Of a stretch of 64,000 nt of DNA, positions 1 to 12,310 are shown in pieces. Source of the DNA: Homarus americanus (Eukaryota; Arthropoda; Malacostraca; Decapoda; Nephropidae); contig NW_024722158.1 of the NCBI RefSeq assembly GCF_018991925.1, positions 6,221,086-6,285,085 of the forward strand, written 5' to 3'. Below the pieces are notes generated by a model. It did no database searches. It saw only the letters and a program-made list of their open reading frames with translations, and was not told where the DNA came from. The position numbers and the translations under genes were made by a program. The stretch's first letter is position 1. The number at the start of each line of letters is the position of its first letter.

Positions 1-6
1 TACATA

Positions 7-118
7 TGTGTGAGTGTGTGTCTGTGTGTGTGAGTGTGTGTCTGTGTGTCTGTCTGTGTGTGTGTGTGTCAGTGAATGTGTGTGTCAGTGAATGTGTGTG
101 TGTGTGTATTGTGTGTGT
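7..118. repeat. (TG)n microsatellite, imperfect
   Basis: TG dinucleotides interrupted by AG, CTG and AATG steps. The short frame over it is only translated repeat. Confidence 0.95.
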
Positions 119-340
119 AGTAACCAGAGGCATCACCGGAAAATTCTTCACTGCAGAAACCTTCCTAGGCACAGTTAAGTGTACAGTGACACTAATGGTG
201 GAGTTAAACAGCCAAGATGCGGAACTAATTTGCATACAGCCAGCTCCCAACAGGTATAGTAAGGTCGTATCATCTACATAGTAAAGGCAAGTAGTGCACC
301 TTAACTGGATGTGCTTAAAATAGGGTGGTGGTAGAGTGTT

Positions 341-520
341 TGGTCAGGATAGGTTAGGTTAGTTTAACGATTGTGTTTGGTTATGTTAGGTTAATTTATA
401 GTCTTAGGTTATGTCAGGTTAGTGGTAGTGTTAGATTATGTTTCGTCAGGATAGGTTTGGTTAGTCTAGTGTTAGGTAAGGTTAGTATTAAGTTATGTTT
501 AGTTAGGTTACGTTAGATAA
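341..520 (+). repeat. Degenerate TTAGG-derived block
   Basis: Repeated GGTTA, GGTTATGTTAGG and TTAGTGTTAGG words, strongly decayed. It resembles the arthropod telomere unit TTAGG but is internal and irregular. Confidence 0.75.
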
Positions 521-623
521 TTAAGGATGAAACAATTAGGGTGGGGGGGGGTTCTAATCTTCATACGATAATTCAAGTTTTTTTATCTAAAGAATGGATA
601 ACAGTGATTAATAAAACAATAGA

Positions 624-780
624 CACATTCAAGCGTCACACCTCTCACATTCAAGCGTCACACCTCCCACATTCAAGCGTCACACCTCTCACATTCAAGC
701 GTCACACCTCTCACATTCAAGCGTCACACCTCTCACATTCAAGCATCACACCTCCCACATTCAAGCGTCACACCTTCCAC
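624..780. repeat. 22-bp minisatellite (ATTCAAGCGTCACACCTCTC)
   Basis: About seven copies of ATTCAAGCGTCACACCTCTC plus AC. Copies differ mainly at CTC/CCC and at one GCG to GCA change. A 95-residue frame crosses it only because the unit lacks stops. Confidence 0.95.
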
Positions 781-1076
781 CCCAACACAGAGCAGACCAT
801 TACTCACCATCTTCTGGAGTACATATAGAGAGTGTGAACAAAATTAGTGAGATAAAATTACGGCCGAAATGATGAGCCTTAAACCCTTAGAGAATCTTAG
901 ACCAAGGAATAATATTTTTTTCTTTGGTTTAATCAACTGGTTTAAATCGGAAACCATGTTGATTATAGAGTGATATAAATCCTTAAGGGGAAATTTTACC
1001 TATAATATGAGGAATAGAGGTTATATTATGTTATACGACCCGCTAAATATATTATAGAGTTTTATTTGTTGATTAT

Positions 1077-1080
<4 letters not shown>

Positions 1081-1141
<61 letters not shown>
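1081..1141. repeat. (CT)n microsatellite
   Basis: About 30 uninterrupted CT units. Confidence 0.98.
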
Positions 1142-1688
<547 letters not shown>

Positions 1689-1964
1689 CAGTGTTTTGTG
1701 CAGAAGGAGGTACATTGTCTGGTAGAAGTAAGACAGAATGACGTGACAAGGGCGACACACACACATACACACACACAACCTCGCTGTTAAGGGGGGTGGG
1801 GGGGGAGACAGGTCAAGCATGGGGTATAAAGGACTACAAGAACACACAACAGTTCCAGTATTGTTCCAGCATTGTAGTTTAAATAAGACCTTCTACCTTC
1901 CCTAAATGTACAATGACATGCAACACACACACACACATTGTTGACACGGGAATATTTCTTGGTT

Positions 1965-2116
1965 TTAACCCCTTTGAGTCTTGAAGGGTTAAATCGTCGT
2001 CCTTAAGCGGTTAAATCGTCGTCCTTAAGCGGTTAAATCATCGTCCTCAGAGGTTAAATCATCCACAAAGGGTTAAATATTCCAAAGGGTTAACTCCTCG
2101 TCGTCAAAGGGTTAAA
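1965..2116 (+). repeat. 22-bp GGTTAAATC minisatellite family, locus 1
   Basis: Degenerate tandem copies of GGTTAAATCGTCGTCCTTAA plus GC, seven to eight units. Related degenerate units recur near 20.4 kb, 34.3 kb and 50.0 kb in one or the other orientation, so this is a family and not one local array. Confidence 0.8.
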
Positions 2117-2531
2117 GACAATATCCTGTTAGTCCCACCATCTTAAAGCTCTTACTCATTCCGTCCAACCTACCACGAATCAATTAAAAAAAAAACAAGT
2201 GAACATCAAAAGAGAATAAAAGCAAAAACAAAGTTACTCTCGTAGAAAATATTTGAGATAAGCTGACGGCGATGGAAGGGACACAGTTCTTCAAAGTCTG
2301 AGAGAATATTGAGTGAGGGAAAAGTGGTCTGGGATTGAAAGCTCCTGAGTGTTGTGTGATGAACTGAAGGAGGTGGCAATGAAGTTTATTATCAGTTAAA
2401 TATTATGTTTTGTGCTGTTGACTTAAGTGTGTCAAATTCAAAAAGGTGAAATTTGTTTGTTGTGAATTATTGAATGTTGTGTATTGTAAGGCTGTGATGT
2501 TTTCGTATGAGAGAATTTAAAATATTTCCAT
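2117..2531. other. Inter-repeat sequence, no gene seen
   Basis: AT-rich with several TGTGTT words on the plus strand. No coding or RNA feature recognised. Confidence 0.6.
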
Positions 2532-2727
2532 AAGGTTATGTTAGGTTAGATAAGGTAAGGTTAGGTTAGGTTAGGTTAGATAAGGTAAGGTTACGTTAGG
2601 TTAGGTTAGATAAGGTAAGGTTACGTTAGGTTAGGTTAGATAAGGTAAAGTTATGTTAGGTTAGATAAGGTAAGGTTAGGTTATGTTAGGTTAGATAAGG
2701 TAAGGTTAGGTTAGGTTAGGTTAGGTT
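2532..2727 (+). repeat. TTAGG-type block with higher-order unit
   Basis: TTAGGTTAGG alternates with TTAGATAAGGTAAGG, giving a roughly 35-bp higher-order period, and ends in four plain GGTTA units. It is an interstitial telomere-like block that has begun to evolve as a minisatellite. Confidence 0.9.
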
Positions 2728-3204
2728 CTACACTAGTCTACATATTTCTACTGACGGTGTACCTTCGTCTCTTTCACTATACACCATAACGGGAGTTCTT
2801 ACCTGTTGTTTATTATTATCTCATCAATATTTCCTCTTTCCCCATTATCATCATTTACCTGTATATCTCTTTTTATTCCCCAAGAAGATCCACTTTAACC
2901 TTTACCCAATTCTTTTTAATTCCTATACCGTTGTCCTTTACGCGCCTCGCTTATGCAAATGAGGAGCTTTTATGTATGACCTGAGCGGGTTGTAAACGGT
3001 AATGTGATGCTGAAACAGGTGCTCACACAAATTAAAGGTAAGCCTGTCCTTGTTCTGATTAAGGTACAATGATAATACCAGGTGTTTTAAGGTACAAATT
3101 ACAGTCCAAGTGTTTTAAGGTACAAATTACAGTCCAAGTGTTTAAAGGTGTTTTTAGAATTACTTAGAGTACGTGTAAAAACCATCTCCTCGCTGGACAA
3201 AGAT

Positions 3205-3206
<2 letters not shown>
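2728..3206. other. Inter-repeat sequence with a small direct repeat
   Basis: Unique-looking DNA. A 31-bp unit beginning AGGTACAAATTACAGTCCAA is duplicated head to tail at about 3090-3145. No gene seen. Confidence 0.55.

Positions 3207-3264
<58 letters not shown>
3207..3264. repeat. (AC)n microsatellite
   Basis: About 29 AC units, followed by GAGAGAGA. Confidence 0.98.
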
Positions 3265-3267
<3 letters not shown>

Positions 3268-3658
3268 AGAGACTGGCAGCCGATCAATATCTTTCCATCT
3301 TTCCTATTTCTTGAAGATATTGGACAGGTGTGAGGCAGCAACTAGTCTATTTGTCGCTATTGATGTATATTATTTATCACCCTGTTATATCTCTACTCCT
3401 GTCAGCCTGTCTGTATGACATGACTCGAGGGTTTTATTTTCTCAACACATAACCTCGAGTGCCACCGTTCGAATCCAACCACCGATAGAGAGGTTGTTAG
3501 CGTATCTATCTTGTTCTATATCCATGGTCGTTCGGGTGTAGGTAAACGAGTTGGAACCATCGCATAATTTGAGCCTATTATTTTATTTTAATTATAGAAT
3601 CGAGGAAAGTCTCTATTTTGTTATGTAAAGTTAACACCCAATAGACACTTTATCAAGG

Positions 3659-3795
3659 CCGGGGGGGGGAGCAGCTGGCGGGTTAAAGGGAAGTGGTTTA
3701 GGGCAGAACGGGTGGAAGGGGGGGAAGGAGCTGAGAGGGGAAGGTGGAAGGGGTAAAGGAAGGGGGACGGGGAGAAGGAGGTGGCGTGGAAAGTC
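3659..3795 (+). repeat. G-rich purine tract
   Basis: Long runs of G interspersed with AAGG and GGAGAAGG on the plus strand. It has quadruplex or triplex potential and is not coding. Confidence 0.8.
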
Positions 3796-3856
3796 TTTTT
3801 TTTCTTTCCTCAATAATTTTTTGTTCTTCGGTTCTTCGTGTTTATATTTTCGGGTA

Positions 3857-4003
3857 AAGATGGAGGGTGGTGGTGGTCTTGGTGTGTGGGGGGGGGTTGG
3901 GGGGAGGAGGAGAACAGAAGAAAGAAGAATAGGAGAAAGAGGAGAAGGAAGGAGGGAAAAGGAAGAAGAGGAGGAGAGAGAGAAGAGGAGACGAAAAAGA
4001 TCA
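3857..4003 (+). repeat. Purine-rich tract (GGAGAA)n-like
   Basis: Nearly pure A/G on the plus strand, from GGTGGTGG through GGAGGAGGAG to GAGAGAGAAG. Confidence 0.85.
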
Positions 4004-4056
4004 CTTATCGGCCTGGGGTAAAAGTTTCAATGCGAAAAAGTAAATAAATAAACAAA

Positions 4057-4148
<92 letters not shown>

Positions 4149-4175
4149 TGTGTGTGTGTGTGTATGTGTGTGTGT
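4057..4175. repeat. (GT)n microsatellite
   Basis: About 55 GT units with an AGAGAG interruption near 4143 and a TATG near 4163. Confidence 0.98.
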
Positions 4176-4250
4176 TTATAATTATACCCGTTAACACTAC
4201 GTCAATTATATCACTATTACCTGTCTGTTTCCTCTATCCATCTATCCATC

Positions 4251-4287
4251 TACACTACACTACACTACACTACACTACACTACACTA
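4251..4287. repeat. (CACTA)n pentanucleotide
   Basis: Seven copies of TACAC/ACTAC. Confidence 0.95.
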
Positions 4288-4518
4288 TATAATCAGGACA
4301 CAAGGCCTATACCATCATCACATATTACACAGGGAGGCACCAGTACCCAACCACCGCGGTCCTCTTAATCACATTTTACCTGTCGATTTAATTAGTGTCG
4401 GCCATTTCCATAATTCACCTGTGTTGACTACGAGTGGAACATTGATACATGAGTTGTTCAAAGCCATTTAATTTGGTCGATGCACAACTAATGTGATTAT
4501 ATACGCCAGAAAAAATCA

Positions 4519-4607
4519 CCGGGTGGGTGGAGGTGGAGGGGTGAGGGGAGGAGGGTTGGGGTGGGGAGGTGGGGGGGAGGGTGGGGTGGGGTGGGGAGGA
4601 GGGAGCT
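4519..4607 (+). repeat. G-rich tract (GGGTGGGG)
   Basis: Clusters of three to seven G separated by single T or A, giving strong G-quadruplex potential on the plus strand. Confidence 0.8.
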
Positions 4608-4657
4608 AGAGATATAATGTACAGGAAGGAAAAGGTGAAATAAGAGAAAATATGGAC

Positions 4658-4673
4658 CACACACACACACACA

Positions 4674-4727
<54 letters not shown>

Positions 4728-4735
4728 CACACACA
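4658..4735. repeat. (CA)n microsatellite with CATCACA interruptions
   Basis: CA repeat broken twice by the same CATCA motif near its two ends. Confidence 0.97.
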
Positions 4736-4904
4736 ATTTTTTTTATAGATATTTAATTCAATCTTTGTTTATTTTCATTTCTGATCTGTAAAAAAAACAA
4801 AAAAAACAATTGAATTACACAAAACTGTTTATATAACTGTTGTATATTGTGTTAGTGTTATATTAAATTTAGTGACGCGTGAAACTTGATTGGAATACGA
4901 TAGG

Positions 4905-5056
4905 AATGCTTGTGGGGGAGTGGATATACCGATTCGATATGTGTCCTCCGGGTCGCTGGTTCGCATCCTAGGTACCCCCTCGAGCCAAAAATGACCCAGC
5001 TGTGATTGAGTCCGACTTTATATAGACTTTTTGCAATCAATTTACTCATAAGATAA

Positions 5057-5091
<35 letters not shown>

Positions 5092-5118
5092 AATAATAAA
5101 TAAAATAAATAAATAAAA
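4905..5118 (+). mobile_element. Candidate tRNA-derived SINE with (AAAT)n tail
   Basis: GGTTCGCATCC at 4958-4968 resembles a Pol III B box (consensus GGTTCGANTCC). A weak A-box-like GTGGATATACC lies about 30 bp upstream. A body of about 80 bp follows, then an (AAAT)n tail from 5052. Head, body and A-rich simple tail in that order is the classical SINE layout. The A box is poor, T-arm pairing is weak and no target-site duplication was seen. A chance B box beside an AAAT microsatellite is the alternative. Confidence 0.4.
5052..5118. repeat. (AAAT)n microsatellite
   Basis: About 15 AAAT units with two slipped AAT units. It is possibly the 3' tail of the SINE-like unit just upstream. Confidence 0.97.
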
Positions 5119-5452
5119 CTCGAGGAGGAAGAAAAGGGTGAAGGTCATACCATAAAATACACCAAGAAAATAGAAAAAAATAATAATAAAATAAAAATAA
5201 ATAAAATCATAAAAAAGTGGAATTTATCATATCTCCTAAGCCACGTTCTATAAAAGTAAAAAACAAATAAAAAAAAAGAAAATAAAAAATCAAGAATAAA
5301 CATAATGAGAAAATATCACAAATGAAGAAGAAAAAATAGTAAAAAAATAGCAAAAAAAAAATGATCTACTTTTGTTTGGTTGGGTCCTTAGATTCAGAGG
5401 CCAACCAGTGAGACGACATTAACGACCCGTCGTTAAAAAGGGTCTTAAAATA

Positions 5453-5527
5453 GTCCCACACACAACAGATAGTCCAACACAACAGACAGTCCCACACAAC
5501 AGACAGTCCCACACAACAGCCCCACAA
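5453..5527. repeat. 17-bp repeat (CCCACACAACAGACAGT)
   Basis: About four copies. The first is diverged and the last is truncated to CCCACA. The upstream 5119-5452 is A-rich and shows no gene. Confidence 0.9.
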
Positions 5528-5592
5528 AGAAGGCTGTCTCAGAATTCACACATGGACGAAATAAGTCAGAGTTTTATGTGTTATCAGACAGA

Positions 5593-5744
<152 letters not shown>

Positions 5745-5914
5745 CATCTAAAGGCTAGAAGTAAACAATAAACAGTTCACACAAACTATAAGGCGACTCG
5801 GCCACTCTCAGTATGCGCGAGGTAGTGAAACGTGGGTGGCAATGTCCGTAGACTTTCTCACCAGCCATGGTGATCGAAGTCACTGTGCACCGGCTAAAAT
5901 CGCTCATCAAGTTA

Positions 5915-6030
5915 AGTTAGGTTTGGTTAAGTTAATTTAGCTTTAGGTTAGGGTTAGGTTAGGGTTAGGTCAGGTTAGGGTTAGGTTAGGGTTAGGTCAG
6001 GTTAGGGTTAGGTTAGGGTTAAGACAGTTG
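5915..6030 (+). repeat. TTAGG/TTAGGG/TCAGG block inside dispersed repeat
   Basis: Alternating GGTTAGGGTTA and GGTCAGGTTA units. The matching block in copy 2 has a different unit count, as expected of slippage inside an element. Confidence 0.9.
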
Positions 6031-6186
6031 AGATTAAGTTACGTTACATTATGTAAAGTAAATAAAATGGAAAATACTCATGACGATCGGACTTGCCACC
6101 ACACCCACTGCCTCCTCCCAAGACACGTTCTGTAAACAAACAATCCTTAATATTCGTCCTTGTTCTCTGATTTTCCTGCAGAAGGT

Positions 6187-6187
<1 letters not shown>

Positions 6188-6233
<46 letters not shown>
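6188..6233. repeat. (AAT)n microsatellite
   Basis: About 15 units at the right edge of dispersed repeat copy 1 and absent from copy 2. Copy 1 is therefore bracketed by AAT tracts, as if inserted into one. Confidence 0.97.
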
Positions 6234-6236
<3 letters not shown>

Positions 6237-6687
6237 TCTAAGTAATTCGCTTTACCACATGAAAAACGAAAGAAATGATAGAATCCCGACAGTAAACCCG
6301 ACAACTTCCCCCCCACCCATCCACCAACCCTTACGTTAAAAAGTAAATAAATAAATAAATCACTCAAGGACAGACAAACAAACACACAACATCAAAATAC
6401 CCCCCAAAAATATAAAAATACAAAAAATAATACCAATAAAAAAAATATCCCAAAATACACCATTGAGCCAAATTACTGTAACAGGTAAAGTAAAAATATC
6501 CTAAATACACTTTATAAAGACCAAAAAAATATAAAAAAAATCCCCCCAGTTTGTGTGGCAATTATTGAGACACATCAAAGTAGTGGCAGACTTCATGTAT
6601 TGCCTGATTTCACTGCAGCTCAACCAGTAAGAGAGGGAGAGGGGCACAGTGCATATCCTGTTGACTCACGCTACTACAAACTTGGCC

Positions 6688-6689
<2 letters not shown>
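6234..6689. other. A-rich inter-repeat sequence, no gene seen
   Basis: Runs of AAATA and CAAAA with a short (AAAT)n at 6344-6361. Frames here are AT-driven and unrecognisable. Confidence 0.6.

Positions 6690-6765
<76 letters not shown>
6690..6765. repeat. (GT)n microsatellite
   Basis: About 38 units with one GC step near 6719. Confidence 0.98.
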
Positions 6766-6766
<1 letters not shown>

Positions 6767-7037
6767 AGTACATCTTCTCTCATGGGCATACAAGCTTCAG
6801 CACCCTTTTAAAATTTTGGTTGGTTTTTGGTTGGTGTGTTGGGATTTGGTTGCCCATGAAAACAACAATAACAAAGAAATAAACAAAACCACCACCAAAA
6901 AACAACAAAAACACAATAATAAATAAATTAATTATCCACAAGAAAAACAAAAAAAATTAAAAAAAATTATAAAATTATTGAAGATAAATTTACAACACCC
7001 TATTCGGAAATAAAGGAGAAATACGTGTTGTGTGTGC

Positions 7038-7109
7038 TACTGGGCTCTACGGGGCTCTACTGGGCTCTAAGGGGCTCTACTTGGCTCTACTGGACTCTAC
7101 TGGGCTCTG
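7038..7109 (+). repeat. 10-bp repeat (CTACTGGGCT)
   Basis: Seven units of CTACTGGGCT / CTACGGGGCT / CTAAGGGGCT. Confidence 0.92.
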
Positions 7110-7251
7110 TGTGTCGGAGAGCAGAAGAAATATTGGGGACACGGAATTTAAGAGAGGGGAGGAGAGTTTAGAGGCTCAGTGTTATTGTTCTGATGGTAGA
7201 GGGAGGATGCTCATGCGGGGAAGGAAATTGTAGAGATGTATATATTTATTG

Positions 7252-7252
<1 letters not shown>

Positions 7253-7309
<57 letters not shown>
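7253..7309. repeat. (GT)n microsatellite
   Basis: About 28 uninterrupted units. Confidence 0.98.
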
Positions 7310-7311
<2 letters not shown>

Positions 7312-7599
7312 CAGACTGAGAGATAGACACACACGAACGACCAACACGTAATCAGCAAAAATCGTCTTCGAGGGTCGCATGTGTGGTGAAGTACATCTAC
7401 TGTGGAGGAGGAGGGGGGAGGGGGGGCTTGTCCACCTCAGAGTGCAAGGCGAACAAACTCGAACTTTGATCAATTCTTCAAGAGCGTTTATTAGTCTTTA
7501 AGAGCACTGATTAGTTACCTCGAGAACTTTTAATACTCGTTCAAGGACATTGATTAGTCTTGACTTCAATTGGCTCCACTCGTCCTAATCAAGTGTGGA

Positions 7600-8473
<874 letters not shown>

Positions 8474-8655
8474 TGGTGCCATTTAGTGCCTGGTGACGTC
8501 TAGTACCTGATGCCATCTGGTGCCATATAGAGCCAAGTGCCATATCAACCCTAGTGCCAAAGTGCCAAGTATCATATAGAGCCAAGTGCCACATCAACCC
8601 TAGTGCCAAAGTATCATCTAGTGTCTGGTGCCATAAAGTGCCAAGTGCCATATCG
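8474..8655 (+). repeat. Degenerate GTGCCATAT minisatellite
   Basis: GTGCCATMT words recur at irregular spacing. A larger unit of about 60 bp (AGAGCCAAGTGCCATATCAA...) is duplicated near 8530-8620. Confidence 0.8.
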
Positions 8656-8874
8656 CTGAAGAGGTCCTGGAATAGACGTGAGACTCAATGAGCCTTCCCC
8701 GGTGATAAGTCTTCCCTCACCAGCTCAAGTTCTTCCTAGGAGTTATATATATATTTTTTTCCCACCTATCTTAATACTATAAAGGGGTGCCTATCGTTTG
8801 TTATCTCCAAGACGTTGTTAGTCAAGAAGAAAAGATATATTGGTTGGTAGTGTCACATAGCCCCTCGACTGTTT

Positions 8875-9022
<148 letters not shown>

Positions 9023-9780
9023 TTCTCCCTTCTTCCTTGATAGTTCTTCTTGTATGTAAAGTCTTCCTTATCTATTTCTTCCTCCTCCTCTCCCCTCCTT
9101 TCTTACTCTTCTCTATCCCCCTCCCTCCTCTTCCTCTTACATCCTCCACCTTTCCCCTTCCTCCAACATTATCCGATTTCACCTTTCCATTTGTATTATT
9201 AATTCCTCTAGATTATTCTCTCTATTTAGTTATTCCTCCTTTCGTTAATAGTCTTTTATTTGTATTTTTTTATCTTATCGCTAATTCCTTTTTCCTGTCT
9301 CTCATTTATATTTTTTTATTATGTACAAGATCATTACTTTCTTCCTAATGCCTCTTTCTCTTCTTCACGGTTTCATTCTTCCCTTTCGCACACTCGTTTC
9401 CCATTCTCTTTATTGTCATTTCCTTCTGTATTTACTTCCATTTCCTTCTCTCTTCCTCCTTTTATTACTCTCGTTTCCTCTTCATCTTTCTCTCCTCTTC
9501 ATCCTCTCTCTCTCTCTCTCTCTTACTTCTCTCCCTTTCCTTCTAATCCTCTCCTTCTCCTCCTACTCTCCCTATACCCTACTCTCCCTCTCATTCTTCT
9601 CTCCTCTCCCTCTCTTCCTCCCTCTACTGGTACATTGTTCTCCACGGTTTTCCTCCTCCCTCTTTTATTCCTTCCCACTGCCTCTTTTGTTTCCGCTTTC
9701 CATTTCCCCTTCGTTTGTTTAAGTTTATTTAACCTATTCCTACGGCTCTATCAATCCTCCCTATTCTCTCACCTCCACTT
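9023..9780 (+). repeat. Long pyrimidine-rich tract (TTCCTC-rich)
   Basis: About 750 bp of the plus strand is mostly C and T (CTCCTC, TTCCTT, CTCTCT). Three overlapping frames of 130-190 residues cross it. All are Leu/Ser/Phe/Pro-rich with no domain, so they reflect composition and not genes. Confidence 0.85.
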
Positions 9781-9890
9781 AGAACAAAAAAATACACTGA
9801 AATCTTGTGACGTATCTAATGCATTTTGTGTGTAAATTTATAATCAATATTAGTTAAATCCTTTGCGTCACATGAAGTATAGACACACTA

Positions 9891-9990
9891 ATTTATTTTA
9901 CCTGATGATTAAACACCTTAACCCTTACCTAACCTAACATAAACCTAACATAAACCTAACATAAACCTAACCAAACCAAACGTAACTTAA
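9891..9990 (-). repeat. TTAGG-type block with adjacent CAGGTGAAATA-like core
   Basis: On the minus strand, AGGTTTATGTTAGGTTAGG units lead into GGTGTTTAATCATCAGGTAA. This is the same pairing seen near 12.3, 27.1, 31.2, 54.1 and 59.7 kb. Confidence 0.75.
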
Positions 9991-10054
9991 CTACAATAAC
10001 ACAATCAGGAGAATTAAGTTCGAGGCTAATCTCAGACAATCCGAAAAAAAGAAC

Positions 10055-10202
<148 letters not shown>

Positions 10203-10334
10203 ACAAACCTTTTTCCCACCAGGTACTGTATATTGCCAGACCAATACATATGCACCCCTTCATTCTCAGGCAGTCAGTCATTTACTCTATCTGTTATAAA
10301 AGGTATATTCCTACAGGATGACTGTATTTACATA

Positions 10335-10404
10335 TGGCTGCAGGCTGACTATCCATATATATAACTACAGGCTGATTGTCTATAACTACAGGCTAACTAT
10401 CCAC
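10335..10404 (+). repeat. Short ACTACAGGCTGACTATCCAT repeat
   Basis: Three degenerate units of about 24-27 bp sharing GCAGGCT/ACAGGCT. Confidence 0.75.
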
Positions 10405-10532
10405 ATACCACAACAGGATAATTATACCCACACGAACCGATGAAGTAACTGTGATCAATGTCTCGGTAACAAAGACTTAATTACAGGTTCGAGAAAAGAA
10501 TAACACGGGATGGAATGTACTGTGATATGGGT

Positions 10533-10924
10533 CCTAACCTAACACTAACCTACCACTAACCTAACACTAACCTACCCTAACACTAACCTACCCTAACACT
10601 AACCTAACACTAACCTACCCTAACACTAACACTAACCTACCCTAACACTAAGCTACCCTAACACTAACACTAACCTACCCTAACACTAACCTACCCTAAC
10701 ACTAACACTAACCTACCCTAACACTAACACTAACACTAACCTAACACTAACACTAACACTAACCTACCCTAACACTAACACTAACCTACCCTAACACTAA
10801 CACTAACCTACCCTAACACTAACACTAACCTACCCTAACACTAACCTACCCTAACACTAACACTAACACTAACCTAACACTAACCTACCCTAACCCTAAC
10901 ACTAACACTAACCTAACCTAACCC
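10533..10924 (-). repeat. CCTAA-derived minisatellite (CTAACACTAACCTACC)
   Basis: About 390 bp built from three words, CCTAA, CACTAA and CCTACCCTAA, in variable order. On the minus strand it is G-rich (GTTAGTGTTAGG). It has probably grown from a TTAGG block. Confidence 0.93.
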
Positions 10925-11047
10925 CTCGTGAAATAAACTGGTTGAGTACATAGGAGGTTTGAGAACGGGGAATCGAATTACGGCAGAGAGGGATAAGGTT
11001 AATTGAAACAAGAAGTAATGGTAGGTTTCTGTGATGGAACAATAATG

Positions 11048-11088
11048 GGATGGATAGATGGATAGATGGATGGATAGATGAATGGATG

Positions 11089-11126
<38 letters not shown>

Positions 11127-11201
11127 AGGCTAGATGGATAGATAGATATAAGGATGGATAGATGGATGGATAGATAGATGGATATATGCATGGATGGATG
11201 G
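11048..11201 (+). repeat. (GATA/GATG)n compound microsatellite
   Basis: GATG and GATA tetramers in mixed order, with a central run of about nine GATA near 11090-11125. Confidence 0.97.
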
Positions 11202-11261
11202 ACTTGTATATAAGTTACCACTGAGAAGGAAATATGATAAAATAAATGCATAGCGATTTCG

Positions 11262-11330
11262 AACCTAACCTAACCTAACCAAACCCAACCCGACCCAACT
11301 TAACCCAACCAAATCTAACCAAAACCCAAC
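11262..11330 (-). repeat. CCTAA-type block, decayed
   Basis: Three perfect CCTAA units, then CCAAA/CCCAA/CCGAC variants. Confidence 0.85.
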
Positions 11331-11332
11331 AT

Positions 11333-11898
11333 AAGCCCTTGTATGCAGCAGAACTCTTCTTCCCTGCCGTCAGCTCCACTAAAGTAATGGGTGCACTTAA
11401 CGCATACAGTACGTGGTGAAGAGTGAACCTTGGTAACCACGAGCCATTACTCCTCACTACTACGCCACTACAGGTGAGAAATTTTTACCTGTCAAAAATT
11501 TCTTCCATGAATTCTTTTGATTAATGAATTATCAAGAGTTACCTGTATGTGTGTAAGTTTATTCCGCGAGATAATTTATATTTAATTCATAACTTTTATC
11601 ATTTTTAGAAATTTACATAGTTTTTGTTATTGATTTATTTTTTTTATTTTTTTTAATATAATAATAATTCAGTTTTAAATTTTATGAGATATGTATAATA
11701 ATTTTTTTTCAGAAACGTAAAAAAAAAAGAATTCACGATGTACAATTTTGCAGGCGTATAATTCAGATAATCCCAGGTACAGTATAATCTATTACATACT
11801 GGACTACTAGCCATTAATATTCCTCATAGTCGCCAGTCACTATAATTTGATTACTTGATTCGGCTGCGCTAGTGATCTGGTTAGTATTGTAGTGTCAA
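11333..11898. other. Inter-repeat sequence with a small hairpin
   Basis: GAAATTTTT at 11478-11486 pairs exactly with AAAAATTTC at 11494-11502 across a 7-nt loop. The rest is AT-rich, and no gene was seen. Confidence 0.55.
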
Positions 11899-11948
11899 GT
11901 GAGGTGGTGAGGTGAGTTGAGGTGAGGTGAGGTAGGGTGAGGTGAGGC
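11899..11948 (+). repeat. (GAGGT)n pentanucleotide
   Basis: About ten GAGGT/GAGTT units. Confidence 0.93.
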
Positions 11949-11989
11949 AGAAGCAAGATTAATACTGGCCCCGTTGTGCGTAGCTGTGA

Positions 11990-11991
<2 letters not shown>

Positions 11992-12028
<37 letters not shown>
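11992..12028. repeat. (AC)n microsatellite
   Basis: About 18 AC units. Confidence 0.97.
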
Positions 12029-12030
<2 letters not shown>

Positions 12031-12151
12031 CATCACAGCTGGGAATACATAGATAAGGTGATGCAATTCGCTTTCAACACAGAGAACCAGCCAGCCAGAC
12101 AACAACTTCACGAGGATAAATACTAAAGCATACGAGGTCGGCTATCTCTTT

Positions 12152-12153
<2 letters not shown>

Positions 12154-12219
<66 letters not shown>
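12154..12219. repeat. (AC)n microsatellite
   Basis: About 33 AC units. Confidence 0.98.
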
Positions 12220-12220
<1 letters not shown>

Positions 12221-12243
12221 TCACTAGTCATTTGTCTCATTCG

Positions 12244-12310
12244 TTAGGTTAGGTTAGGTTAGGTTAGGTTAGGTTAGAGTGTTAAATCATCAGGTGAAAT
12301 AAGCTAGAAT
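12244..12310 (+). repeat. (GGTTA)6 block plus ATCATCAGGTGAAATAA core
   Basis: Six near-perfect GGTTA units (12244-12277), then GTTAAATCATCAGGTGAAAT at 12280-12300. This is a clean example of the recurrent TTAGG-plus-core element. Confidence 0.85.

Noticed and set aside
624..780. CRISPR-like array of direct repeats
   Set aside because: The units are contiguous 22-bp tandem copies without unique spacers. The same holds for the other minisatellites. The sequence context is eukaryotic.
2532..2727. True telomere
   Set aside because: TTAGG units are short, degenerate, in both orientations across the window and embedded in other repeats, so they are interstitial and not chromosome ends.
3465..3490. 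Isolated Pol III B-box-like word GTTCGAATCC
   Set aside because: No A box at suitable distance and no tRNA-like pairing or tail, so it is probably chance.
9260..9835. 191-residue hydrophobic frame that could suggest a membrane protein
   Set aside because: Leu/Ser/Phe/Pro content follows from the pyrimidine tract. Overlapping frames of similar length show the same bias.
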